The notes below the pieces were generated by a model. That model ran no database searches. It saw only the letters and a list, made by a program, of their open reading frames with translations, and was not told the origin of the DNA. This document shows, piece after piece, positions 51,532 to 59,493 of a stretch of 59,493 nucleotides of DNA. Every line of letters begins with the position of its first letter. The first letter of the stretch is position 1. The position numbers and the translations under genes are program-made. The stretch covers positions 1 to 59,493 of the forward strand of contig CAZFIM010000006.1 in NCBI GenBank assembly GCA_964519615.1, read 5' to 3'. Origin of the DNA: CAZFIM01 sp964519615 (GTDB lineage Bacteria; Chloroflexota; Dehalococcoidia; GIF9; UBA5629).

Positions 51532-51560
51532 TTGTGAAAAGAGAACAACTGTGCTATTAT
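51532..51560 (+). promoter_or_regulatory. Promoter of recA
   Basis: TTGTGA at 51532-51537, a 17-base spacer and TATTAT at 51555-51560. No LexA-type palindrome overlaps it. The ribosome site AGGAGG at 51577-51582 follows. Confidence 0.6.
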
Positions 51561-51587
51561 TCGCTTAGGCAATGCTAGGAGGATGAG

Positions 51588-52592
51588 ATGACTACCGATA
51601 AGGACAAGGCGCTGGAACTGGCGATATCCCAGATCATCAAACAGTACGGCGAGGGTGCTGTGATGACACTGGGCGATCTTTCGCAGAAGCTTGCTGTTGA
51701 AGCTATACCTACCGGATCGCTTGCTCTTGATATTGCGCTTGGTATCGGTGGTATCCCCAGAGGACGGGTAACAGAGATATTCGGTGCCGAGTCATCAGGT
51801 AAGACTACTCTTGCGCTGCATATCATCGCCAGTGCTCAGCGTCTTGGAGGCAAAGCATTCTATATCGATGCGGAGCATGCATTCAGTTGTGATTATGCCG
51901 CAAGTCTCGGGGTGAAGTGGGAGGAGTTGCCGGTATCTCAGGCTGACTACGGAGAGCAAGCTCTGGATATTGCCGAGCGTTTAGTCAGAAGTGAAAGTCT
52001 GGATGTTATCGTTATCGATAGTGTACCTGCGCTGGTCCCCCGTGCGGAGATAGAAGGGGAGATGGGTGATGCCCATGTAGGTCTGCAGGCCCGTCTTATG
52101 TCGCAGGCTCTACGAAAGCTGGTTGGAGTGATGAGCAAATCGCACACAGCGGTTATTTTCATTAACCAGCTTCGTGAAAAAGTAGGTGTAATATTCGGCA
52201 GTCCCGAGGTTACGCCCGGCGGTAGAGCTCTCAAATTCTACAGCTCAGTGCGTATCGATCTCCGTAAAGGTGAGTCAATCAAACTGGGATCAGAGATCGT
52301 TGGCCATAAGGTGAGGGCAAAAGTAGTTAAAAATAAGGTGGCTCCTCCTTTCAGGGCTGCAGAGTTTGACCTTATGTTTAAGAGCGGTATCAGCAGGGAA
52401 GGTGATATTATCGATCTCGGTGTTAATCTGGGGGTTGTGAAAAAAGCAGGTGCATTCTATACCTATGGCGAACAGAAACTCGGACAGGGACGAGAGAACG
52501 CCAAAGACTATCTGATACAGCATGGGTCCATGGCGGACGAAATAGAAGCACTGATTAGAGCTGAAACCATCAATGCTCCTGCCAAAGGATAA
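51588..52592 (+). CDS. recA: Recombinase RecA
   Basis: The strand-exchange ATPase of homologous recombination, 334 residues. Walker A is GAESSGKTTL (about 66-75), Walker B is VIVIDSVPAL (about 140), and the L2 loop with INQLREKVGVIFG follows. The C-terminal domain is present. The chain is slightly shorter than usual because the acidic tail is reduced. recX follows 83 bases downstream. Confidence 0.97.
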   Translation: MTTDKDKALELAISQIIKQYGEGAVMTLGDLSQKLAVEAIPTGSLALDIALGIGGIPRGRVTEIFGAESSGKTTLALHIIASAQRLGGKAFYIDAEHAFSCDYAASLGVKWEELPVSQADYGEQALDIAERLVRSESLDVIVIDSVPALVPRAEIEGEMGDAHVGLQARLMSQALRKLVGVMSKSHTAVIFINQLREKVGVIFGSPEVTPGGRALKFYSSVRIDLRKGESIKLGSEIVGHKVRAKVVKNKVAPPFRAAEFDLMFKSGISREGDIIDLGVNLGVVKKAGAFYTYGEQKLGQGRENAKDYLIQHGSMADEIEALIRAETINAPAKG

Positions 52593-52675
52593 TTTAATCA
52601 GCAATCCGTGAACGTATGTAACGGATCGGTGGTTTAAATATCTATACCTCCTGAAAGCAGCGCCTGGGATTTAAG

Positions 52676-53317
52676 ATGGCTGAAATCACAGGTTTGTCGT
52701 CCAACAGGACAGGAAAGAAAGTAAATGTATACCTTGATGGGACATTTGCTTTTTCTCTCAGCAGTGAAGTTGCGATAGTACAGGGTATACACGTTGGCGA
52801 TATCCTGTCAGAAAGCCGGATTAGAACCTTACAGAAAGCAGATCTTTTTCAAAATTGTGTCGATGCGGCTTTACATTTCTTGCGGTACCGTCCCAGGAGT
52901 GAACTTGAAATTAAACGCAGATTACGCTCACGTCGCTATGGGGCTGCAACGGTAGAAAAGGTCATCGCTTATCTCAAGCTGCAGGGGTATATCGATGATG
53001 CCGCTTTTACCCGTTATTGGACGGAAAACAGGATTTCTTTCAGCCCTCGTAGCACCCGTTTAATCAGGCAAGAGCTTATACAAAAAGGTGTAGATAGCGA
53101 TACTATCGAATGCAGTATCGCCGGTATCGATGACGCTGAAAACGCCTACCGTGCAGGTTTAAAAAAGTCGAGGATGTGTACCGCTGAGGACTATGAGCAG
53201 TTTAAGCATCGTCTGTATGAGCATCTTAAAGCGCTGGGATTCAATTATGAAATGATAATCGAGACGGCAGAACGTTTGTGGCAGGAACGGGACGATATAC
53301 GAAAAGAAAGTATATAA
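52676..53317 (+). CDS. recX: RecA regulator RecX
   Basis: A 213-residue helical protein that binds RecA filaments and limits their growth. The segments YRPRSELEIKRRLRSRRY and VIAYLKLQGYIDDAAFTRYW define the family, and two further three-helix repeats follow. The position directly after recA supports the call. Some homologs are regulated by recA readthrough. Confidence 0.9.
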   Translation: MAEITGLSSNRTGKKVNVYLDGTFAFSLSSEVAIVQGIHVGDILSESRIRTLQKADLFQNCVDAALHFLRYRPRSELEIKRRLRSRRYGAATVEKVIAYLKLQGYIDDAAFTRYWTENRISFSPRSTRLIRQELIQKGVDSDTIECSIAGIDDAENAYRAGLKKSRMCTAEDYEQFKHRLYEHLKALGFNYEMIIETAERLWQERDDIRKESI

Positions 53318-53333
53318 TTACCTTTGGAAATAG

Positions 53334-53362
53334 TTGACACTAAATTCATTAAGCATTAGTAT
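53334..53362 (+). promoter_or_regulatory. Promoter of the RNase Y gene
   Basis: A consensus TTGACA at 53334-53339, a 17-base spacer and TAGTAT at 53357-53362 (4/6). The gene starts 80 bases downstream. Confidence 0.55.
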
Positions 53363-53441
53363 TAGACATAACTACTTATTTTCAGGCAAACAGTTATGTT
53401 TTTTGCAGGTGTGTGCATGTACATGAAAGAGAGGCAAACCA

Positions 53442-54971
53442 ATGGTTTCCACGGTATATATAATATTAACAGCATTGTTGCTGATACTGGGTGTGGTTGT
53501 GGGATATTTTGCCAGACAGTTACTGGCAAATCAACAGATAAAAGGGGCGCAAAACGAAGCAAAGAGGTTGGTGGACGAGGCAACAGAAAAACATGAAAAA
53601 ATGCTTCAAGAAGCCCGTAATGAGGCAGTAAAGGTAAGGGCGGCGGCTGAGGCTGATAGCCGCCAGAGACGAAATGAACTTCAGAGGTTGGAGAGGCGCT
53701 TCAGTCAAAAGGAAGAAAAAATGGAGCGCAAACTTGAGTATGTTGAGCGCCGTGAGCGCGAGTTAGGCAACAGGGAAAAGGATATCGATAACCTCCGTAA
53801 TGAGATTGAGGGCATAAAAGTACAGCAGTTGCAGCAGCTCGAACGTGTTTCCGGGATGTCCAGCGATGAGGCCAAGCAGGAACTTATGCAGGCCATTGAA
53901 TTGGAGATCAGTGAAGAAGCATCGCGCCGCGTAAGGGAATGGGAAATACGTATCAAAGACGATATCAACGATAGAGCCAGAGAGATCCTTTCCACTACAA
54001 TTCAGAGATGTGCAACCGATGTTGTGTCAGAGACCACGGTTTCTGTTGTTCCTTTGCCCAGTGATGAAATGAAAGGACGTCTTATCGGCAGGGAAGGTCG
54101 TAACATTCGTGCGCTGGAGCAGGCAACAGGAGTGGACCTCATAGTAGACGATACGCCTGAGACAGTTACTATTTCCTGTTTTGATCCTCTCAGACGTGAG
54201 GTAGCCAGAATAGCGTTGACCAACCTCATCCTGGACGGCCGAATCCATCCGGCCAGAATAGAGGAAGTGGTAGCCAAAGCAAAAAATGAGGTAGAACAGA
54301 CCATACGCAAGGAAGGCGAGATGGCAATCAGCGAGGTAGGCCTGCAGGGTATACATCCGGAATTAGTGAGGCTGCTGGGCAGGCTGAAATACCGTTCAAG
54401 CTACGGTCAGAATGTCCTTAAGCACAGTCTGGAGGTAGCCCATCTGGCCGGTATGCTGGCGGCTGAGATTGGTGCAGATGTGAACAAGTCCAAGAAGGCA
54501 GCATTGCTGCATGATATCGGCAAGGCCGTTGATCATGAGGTAGAAGGCCCTCATGCATTAATTGGAGCAGACCTGGTAAAACAATGGGATAAATCACCTG
54601 AGATATGTCAGGCGATTGCCGAACATCATGGTGAATCCGGGACAACCAGTGCCCTCGGTTTTATAGTAGCAGCCGCAGATGCAATCAGCGGTTCAAGATT
54701 GGGAGCCCGGCGAGAATCTCTGGAGCAGTACCTGAAGAGAATTGAAGCTCTGGAGAATGTGGCTACTAGCTTTGAGGGAGTTGATAAAGCATTCGCTATA
54801 CAGGCGGGACGTGAAGTGCGAATCCTGGTTAAACCAGAAGAAATAGACGATCTTGGCGCTATGAGATTGGCACGTGATATCGTTAAAAAAGTAGAAGAAT
54901 CGCTGGACTACCCCGGACAGATTAAAATTACCGTTTTAAGAGAGACCAGGGCGGTAGACTATGCGAAATAA
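53442..54971 (+). CDS. rny: Ribonuclease Y
   Basis: A membrane-anchored endoribonuclease that starts mRNA decay in many bacteria without RNase E. An N-terminal membrane helix (about 1-22) is followed by a long charged coiled coil (about 25-190). A KH domain holds GRLIGREGRNIRALE (near 210), and an HD domain has ALLHDIGKAVDHE (near 345-360) with catalytic His-Asp. The length of 509 residues is normal. The start is ATG 53442. Confidence 0.95.
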   Translation: MVSTVYIILTALLLILGVVVGYFARQLLANQQIKGAQNEAKRLVDEATEKHEKMLQEARNEAVKVRAAAEADSRQRRNELQRLERRFSQKEEKMERKLEYVERRERELGNREKDIDNLRNEIEGIKVQQLQQLERVSGMSSDEAKQELMQAIELEISEEASRRVREWEIRIKDDINDRAREILSTTIQRCATDVVSETTVSVVPLPSDEMKGRLIGREGRNIRALEQATGVDLIVDDTPETVTISCFDPLRREVARIALTNLILDGRIHPARIEEVVAKAKNEVEQTIRKEGEMAISEVGLQGIHPELVRLLGRLKYRSSYGQNVLKHSLEVAHLAGMLAAEIGADVNKSKKAALLHDIGKAVDHEVEGPHALIGADLVKQWDKSPEICQAIAEHHGESGTTSALGFIVAAADAISGSRLGARRESLEQYLKRIEALENVATSFEGVDKAFAIQAGREVRILVKPEEIDDLGAMRLARDIVKKVEESLDYPGQIKITVLRETRAVDYAK

Positions 54972-54989
54972 GGAGTACGGGTTAGCATA

Positions 54990-55760
54990 TTGCGAATATT
55001 AATGATAGGTGATATTGTCGGTAAGCCTGGCAGAAGAGCTATAAACGAATTTTTGCCAGGCTTATGTCATGAATTCAACGTTAGTTTTGTTGTGGCCAAT
55101 GGAGAGAATGCTGCCGGAGGGCTGGGGATAACTCTCAGCACAACACAGGAACTGCTTGATGCAGGAGTAACGGTAGTCACCACAGGAAATCATGTTTGGG
55201 CAAAAAAAGAAATAATTCCTTATCTTGACAGCGAATTACCCATTATCAGACCACTCAATTTTCCTCCCTCAGTACCGGGACGCGGTTATATTGTCATTAA
55301 CAATGTGATGGTAATTAATCTTATAGGCCGGGTCTTTATGGGTGAGTATGATTGTCCTTTCCGTACGATGGATGCTTTTCTGGCTGAACATGGAGATAAA
55401 GCAAAAGTGATTCTGGTAGATTTTCATGCGGAGGCCACCTCTGAAAAAGTAGCATTGGGGCGTTATCTTGACGGTCGTGTGAGCGCGGTAGTCGGGACTC
55501 ATACTCATGTAGGCACGATTGATAGTCGAATTCTGCCGAAAGGTACAGCGTATGTATCCGATATCGGCATGACAGGTCCGATAGACTCCGTAATCGGGGA
55601 TAATGTAGATCTGGTCCTGCAGAGATTTCTAACCAGAATGCCGCACCGTCTCAGTGTGGGGGAAGGAAATGCCTTTCTTGATGCAGTGCTGTTGGATGTC
55701 GATGCTAAAAACGGCCGTGCCAGAACTATACAGCGGATTCGCCGGGAAGAGAGTGACTGA
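54990..55760 (+). CDS. YmdB-type metallophosphoesterase (TIGR00282)
   Basis: A 256-residue phosphoesterase. Metal-binding motifs are MIGDIVGKPGR (Asp8), NGENAAGGLGIT, TTGNHVWAKKE and the later VDFHAEATSEK and GTHTHV. Homologs hydrolyse 2',3'-cyclic nucleotides and affect biofilm and sporulation gene expression. The gene follows rny, an arrangement shared with Bacillus (ymdA-ymdB). TTG 54990 is the start. Confidence 0.9.
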   Translation: MRILMIGDIVGKPGRRAINEFLPGLCHEFNVSFVVANGENAAGGLGITLSTTQELLDAGVTVVTTGNHVWAKKEIIPYLDSELPIIRPLNFPPSVPGRGYIVINNVMVINLIGRVFMGEYDCPFRTMDAFLAEHGDKAKVILVDFHAEATSEKVALGRYLDGRVSAVVGTHTHVGTIDSRILPKGTAYVSDIGMTGPIDSVIGDNVDLVLQRFLTRMPHRLSVGEGNAFLDAVLLDVDAKNGRARTIQRIRREESD

Positions 55761-56621
55761 TTGAAAGCGGACCTTCACCTGCATACTACAGCCTCAGATG
55801 GGCGGCTCGAACCGGCAAGGATAGTGGAACTGGCTGTAGAAAAAGGCATGGATGTTATTTCGATCACTGACCACGACACAGTCAAAGGAATCGAAAAAGT
55901 GCTTGCGGCTGCTGCCCAATATCCTGCTCTTTCAGTAATACCGGGTATAGAGATAAGCACCGATGTGCCCAGCGGTGAAGTGCATATGCTGGGATATTTT
56001 ATCGATTTTACCGATGATGCACTGCTTGCCGGTTTAAGCGATATGCTGAACTCACGTGAACTACGTGCCCGCACGATGGTGGATAAACTCAAGAATCTGG
56101 GTATGCCGTTGAAATGGGAAAGGGTACTTGAACTGGCAATGGGTGGTGCTGTAGGCAGGCCTCATATCACCCGGGCGCTGCTTGAGGCCGGCTATATTAC
56201 CACCTTTGACGAGGCATTTGACAAATATATTGGCAAAAATGGCCCTGCCTATGCATCACGTTTTAAGATATCACCGGTAGATGCCGTACGAATGATCATA
56301 CGAGCAAAGGGTTTGCCGGTGCTCGCACACCCCACATACGTAAGCGATTTAGACGGGCTGCTGCCGGATCTCATAGATGCAGGGCTTATCGGCATGGAAG
56401 TCTATTATAAAGACTATACTGAAGATATAATTGAGAACCTGGCCGGTATCGCAAGCCGCAACAACCTTATAATGACGGGCGGAACAGATTATCATGCCTT
56501 TGGTGATGATTCGGAAGTAATGCTGGGGGCGGCATTGGCTCCGGAAGATTCCGTGCGGCAATTATATGCAATGGCAGACAGGCATTGCTTGGACCTGATT
56601 AATAACTATATCAATAAATGA
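55761..56621 (+). CDS. PHP-domain phosphoesterase
   Basis: A 286-residue protein of the YciV/nucleoside 3',5'-bisphosphate phosphatase type. DLHLHTTASDGRLEP and ISITDHDTVKG supply the first metal ligands; VLAHPTYV and TGGTDYHAFG the later ones. It starts at TTG 55761 directly after the stop codon of the YmdB-type gene, so the two are translationally coupled and may act in one RNA- or nucleotide-degradation pathway with RNase Y. Confidence 0.88.
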   Translation: MKADLHLHTTASDGRLEPARIVELAVEKGMDVISITDHDTVKGIEKVLAAAAQYPALSVIPGIEISTDVPSGEVHMLGYFIDFTDDALLAGLSDMLNSRELRARTMVDKLKNLGMPLKWERVLELAMGGAVGRPHITRALLEAGYITTFDEAFDKYIGKNGPAYASRFKISPVDAVRMIIRAKGLPVLAHPTYVSDLDGLLPDLIDAGLIGMEVYYKDYTEDIIENLAGIASRNNLIMTGGTDYHAFGDDSEVMLGAALAPEDSVRQLYAMADRHCLDLINNYINK

Positions 56622-56636
56622 AACCGATAATACATA

Positions 56637-57125
56637 ATGCAATGTGCAAAGCATCCCACTATTGAAACAAACCTTACCTGCGGCAAATGCGGTACACCGA
56701 TTTGCCCGAAGTGTATGGTGCAAACTCCGGTAGGAATCCGTTGCAAGACGTGTGCACGTTTAAATAAACTTCCTACCTATCAGATGACCGCATCACACTA
56801 TTTGAGGGCAGCGGGTACGGGAATAGGTGTGGCGGTTATATGTGGATTCATATGGGGCATGCTCGATTATGTATTGCCCTTCTTTTTCTTAAGTTTCATC
56901 ATTGCTGCGGGAGCCGGATATGCCATAGGTGAAGTGATTGCTCTTTCCGTCAATCGCAAGAGAGGTAAGGGTCTTGCTATCATAGGCGGGTGTGCCGCGG
57001 TGTTGAGCTTCGCTGTTGCTGTCTTTGCGGTGCCCGTGATGCTCCATATTGGAATGAGTTCTCTATTGTTGGGTTTGATCTCTATGGTTATTGCGGTTGC
57101 TGCCGCAGTAATGAGACTTCGCTAA
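56637..57125 (+). CDS. B-box zinc-finger membrane protein
   Basis: A 162-residue protein. The N-terminal zinc finger (CAKHPTIETNLTCGKCGTPICPKC, then RCKTC) is of the B-box type found at the start of many bacterial membrane proteins. The rest has four membrane helices (about 55-75, 80-97, 110-130 and 138-158). Function unknown. It lies 15 bases after the PHP gene and probably belongs to the same operon. Confidence 0.8.
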   Translation: MQCAKHPTIETNLTCGKCGTPICPKCMVQTPVGIRCKTCARLNKLPTYQMTASHYLRAAGTGIGVAVICGFIWGMLDYVLPFFFLSFIIAAGAGYAIGEVIALSVNRKRGKGLAIIGGCAAVLSFAVAVFAVPVMLHIGMSSLLLGLISMVIAVAAAVMRLR

Positions 57126-57176
57126 GCCTATCTGAATCTGGTACAATGTGGGAAAATTCTGCTGGAAAGGTATGTT

Positions 57177-59243
57177 ATGGAAGCTTCACGTGAAATTTTT
57201 TGGAACATTGGTATTATTGGACCCATACTTATCTACCTGCTGGGAGTATCTACTCTCGGCCTGCTCATCTATGTGATTTACCGCAGAGTACGTCTGTGGA
57301 AAGTAGGCCAACCGGACAACCGCAGCGACAATCTTGGTAAACGCATTCGTGATTTCATCAGCATCGGAATTATTGAGGGCTTTTTCCACAGAAAAATTTT
57401 CAGAGAGCCGTATCCGGGGATCATGCATTTTCTTATCTTTGCCGGCGCCATCCTGCTGCTCATCGGCACCGCACTCGATGTTATCGATCACTACATCGTA
57501 CATTTTATTGAGGGTGGAGTATATCTGGGCATCGGATTCGCTGTAGATCTCGGCGGAGTAATGCTGCTGATTGGCGCAATCATGGCCACGGTGCGCAGGT
57601 ATATTCAGAAACCGGAGCGTTTGAACAGCGTTTTTGACGATGCTGTTTTGATCATACTTATTTATGTGGTGGTCATTACCGGATTCTTCATTGAAGGTTT
57701 TCGGCAGCTTACGGCTTTACCTCACGAGTTAACTCAGCCGGAATTCTATTCTCATCCGGAATGGTCTATGTGGTCATTCGGCGGATATGCTATCGCCAGC
57801 CTTTTCTCCGGGCTATCGGAGACGGCAAGGATGACAACCTACACAGTGCTTTGGTGGTTCCATTCAGCTCTTTCATTGGGAGCGATTTTCTATGTGTGTC
57901 TAACTTTTTCTAAAGCGGCTCATATACTGATCTCTCCTCTCAATGTATTTTTTAAATCAGACCGTAAAAAGGGAGAACTGAAACCACTCAATATTGAAGA
58001 AGCGGAAACCTTCGGAGTCGGTAAAATACAGGATTTTACCTGGAAGCAACTCCTGGACCTGGATGCCTGTACCAATTGTGGAAGGTGTCAGGATAGGTGT
58101 CCGGCATACCTGACAGGTAAACCGCTTTCTCCTCGCAAAATCATACAGGACCTGAAAACTCATCTTGTGGCCAATAGCAAGGAATTGATAGCCGCCAGCC
58201 AGAAGAAATCAAATGGCAATGAGGCCGAGTCTGAGTGGACTGCATTGGTTTCCGCAGTCATTCTTGAGGATGAACTCTGGTCCTGTACCACCTGCCGGGC
58301 ATGTCAGGAGATATGCCCTGTCTATGTCGAACATATAGATAAGATCATCGATATGCGCCGTAATCTGGTACTTGAGCAGGCAAGTATGCCTGAGACAGCC
58401 GAGCAGGCTTTAAGATGCATCGAGACCAGAGGTCACAGCTGCCGCGGTACAACGGCAACAAGGACGGAATGGACGGCGGGGCTGGACGTTAAGCTCCTTG
58501 CTGATAACAGCGATGTCGAGGTTGTATTCTGGGTTGGCTGCGCTGCTTCTCTGGAAGACCGGAGTATAAAAGTTGCCAAAGCGATGGCCAGGATAATGAA
58601 ATCAGCCGGCGTAAACTATGCCATTCTTGGTGAGGAAGAGAGTTGTTGCGGTGAGCCGGCACGACGTATGGGAAATGAGTACCTGTTTCAGATGCAGGCG
58701 ATGAAGAATATAGAGAAGCTGAAACAGTATAATGTAAAAAAGATAGTAGCTCTTTGTCCGCATTGTTTTAATACCATAAAGAACGAATATCCACAACTTG
58801 GAGGAGAGTTCGAGGTAATACACCACAGTCAGTATATAGCGGATTTGATATCAAGCGGAAGATTGAAGGTGTCAACATCGCTGCAGGCAAAATGCACCTA
58901 CCATGACTCCTGCTATCTGGGCAGACACAACGATATTTATGATGAACCCAGACAGGTGATACGCAGTATATCCGTATCGCATCCTATCGAGATGGAAAGG
59001 TCCAGGAGCAACGGATTCTGCTGCGGCGCAGGCGGCGGGCGTTTCTGGATGGAGGAGAGAATCGGTACACGTATAAGCGAGGAGCGGGTCGCGCAGGTAA
59101 TGAAAACGGGAGCGGATATGGTAGCTTCTGCCTGTCCTTATTGTCTACAAATGTTTGAGGATGCCATAAAAGCAAAGGAAGTCGAAGAAACGCTTAAAGC
59201 ACGTGATATTGCGGAGCTGGTAGCGGAGACATTGAAGAGCTAG
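57177..59243 (+). CDS. Membrane-bound heterodisulfide-reductase-like Fe-S oxidoreductase
   Basis: A 688-residue fusion that resembles HdrE plus HdrD. The N-terminal third has five or six membrane helices of the NarI/HdrE kind (about 10-30, 80-100, 115-135, 155-175, 220-245), with histidines suited to haem b. A ferredoxin domain follows (CTNCGRCQDRCP near 298 and CTTCRACQEICP near 365). Two cysteine-rich CCG domains end the chain (ESCCGEP near 485 and FCCGAGGGRFW near 613). It likely passes electrons between the quinone or membrane pool and a soluble thiol/disulfide or Fe-S partner. The Fe-S protein at 21338 belongs to the same superfamily. Confidence 0.88.
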   Translation: MEASREIFWNIGIIGPILIYLLGVSTLGLLIYVIYRRVRLWKVGQPDNRSDNLGKRIRDFISIGIIEGFFHRKIFREPYPGIMHFLIFAGAILLLIGTALDVIDHYIVHFIEGGVYLGIGFAVDLGGVMLLIGAIMATVRRYIQKPERLNSVFDDAVLIILIYVVVITGFFIEGFRQLTALPHELTQPEFYSHPEWSMWSFGGYAIASLFSGLSETARMTTYTVLWWFHSALSLGAIFYVCLTFSKAAHILISPLNVFFKSDRKKGELKPLNIEEAETFGVGKIQDFTWKQLLDLDACTNCGRCQDRCPAYLTGKPLSPRKIIQDLKTHLVANSKELIAASQKKSNGNEAESEWTALVSAVILEDELWSCTTCRACQEICPVYVEHIDKIIDMRRNLVLEQASMPETAEQALRCIETRGHSCRGTTATRTEWTAGLDVKLLADNSDVEVVFWVGCAASLEDRSIKVAKAMARIMKSAGVNYAILGEEESCCGEPARRMGNEYLFQMQAMKNIEKLKQYNVKKIVALCPHCFNTIKNEYPQLGGEFEVIHHSQYIADLISSGRLKVSTSLQAKCTYHDSCYLGRHNDIYDEPRQVIRSISVSHPIEMERSRSNGFCCGAGGGRFWMEERIGTRISEERVAQVMKTGADMVASACPYCLQMFEDAIKAKEVEETLKARDIAELVAETLKS

Positions 59244-59264
59244 TATCAGATATATAAACATATA

Positions 59265-59300
59265 AAAAGACAGCGTCCTGCATGCAGGACGCTGTCTTTT
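59265..59300. terminator. Bidirectional terminator, 36-bp perfect palindrome
   Basis: The arms aaaagacagcgtcctgca (59265-59282) and tgcaggacgctgtctttt (59283-59300) are exact complements with no loop excess. An A-run on the left and a T-run on the right give a T-tract in both directions. It separates the Hdr-like gene from the convergent FmdB gene. Confidence 0.9.
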
Positions 59301-59346
59301 CTTTACTCACGCTTTTAAGGAACATACTGCTCCTGTATTAACGAGC

Positions 59347-59493
59347 TCAGCTGAAACCGCCGGATGGGGCGCATGACCCACCCGAGGATGTAGTACCATG
59401 TGCGAACATAGATAGCTTTCTTTGGGGATGAGGTGTATTACACACCGGGCATTTGATATCTTCATCTTTATCATTTATTGAGCGGCGCATCTC
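59347..59493 (-). CDS. FmdB-family zinc-ribbon protein, 5' end outside the window
   Basis: The reverse strand encodes EMRRSINDKDEDIKCPVC at the window edge, then NTPHPQRKLSMFAHG and a Ser/Gly-rich tail ending SGGFS. This is the C-terminal two thirds of an FmdB-type protein. The first cysteine pair and start codon should lie beyond 59493. The frame is open to the edge. It is a paralog of the gene at 45738-45974. Confidence 0.72.
   Translation of the reverse strand, partial: EMRRSINDKDEDIKCPVCNTPHPQRKLSMFAHGTTSSGGSCAPSGGFS

Noticed and set aside
51541..51560. LexA box in the recA promoter
   Set aside because: The sequence gaacaactgt has only one half of a known operator and no matching second half.
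1..59493. CRISPR arrays, prophage, insertion sequences and integrases
   Set aside because: No regularly spaced repeats, transposase, integrase or phage genes were seen in the translated frames. The triplicated lipoprotein cassette is a gene duplication, not an array of spacers.

Overview
The window looks like a chromosomal segment of an anaerobic, non-pathogenic bacterium of the Chloroflexota, most likely Dehalococcoidia-like. This rests on gene content rather than a marker gene. The content includes RNase Y, SufU-type scaffold proteins, several lipoproteins without outer-membrane genes, MetV/MetF of the Wood-Ljungdahl methyl branch, NuoEFG-like and heterodisulfide-reductase-like Fe-S proteins, and a molybdenum hydroxylase. 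Base composition is near 48% GC. One run of ten Ns (51218-51227) shows the window is a scaffold. No rRNA, CRISPR array, insertion sequence or phage gene was seen.

Layout. (1) 1-13107: a complete chemosensory locus on the + strand: two methyl-accepting receptors, cheW, cheA, cheC, cheD, cheY, cheB, cheR and an HD-GYP-like protein that has lost metal-binding residues. No flagellar or pilus gene accompanies it. (2) 13195-19684: a cyclase-family hydrolase, a FabF-type ketosynthase, a hotdog thioesterase, an Ig/FN3-like lipoprotein, a GlcD-type FAD oxidase and a coiled-coil polyproline protein. (3) 19741-25050: small membrane and redox proteins, a frameshifted Hdr-like Fe-S protein behind a structured 5' leader, an XRE regulator/membrane-protein pair, a SufU-like scaffold and six tRNA genes (Arg, Trp, Leu-GAG, Gly, Cys, Leu-TAA). 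(4) 25051-31534: an accessory zone with three tandem paralogous lipoprotein genes that each carry their own promoter, further small exported proteins, DUF2284, HIT and GNAT proteins, a lamin-tail lipoprotein and a broken metF remnant. (5) 31660-35689: NuoG-like, NuoE-like, NuoF-like, MetV and MetF in one run, suggesting an NADH-linked methylene-tetrahydrofolate reductase. (6) 35723-46000: a GAF histidine kinase, an amidohydrolase, ThpR, a zinc ribbon, ComF, the hibernation factor HPF, a macro-domain protein, an O6-alkylguanine methyltransferase, DnaE, a DUF1461 membrane protein and an FmdB zinc ribbon. (7) 46317-50980: a one-chain molybdenum hydroxylase followed by a cysteine desulfurase and a divergent IscU-like protein. 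(8) 51029-59493: a gene broken by the assembly gap, then recA, recX, rny, a YmdB-type phosphoesterase, a PHP phosphoesterase, a B-box membrane protein, an HdrDE-like membrane Fe-S protein and the end of a second FmdB gene.

The most unusual items are the NuoEFG-MetVF gene run, the pseudoknotted leader in front of the frameshifted Fe-S protein, the triplicated lipoprotein cassette, and four genes whose TATAAT box ends only 6-7 bases before the start codon, which predicts leaderless mRNAs. All functional statements come from reading motifs by eye; no database search was run.
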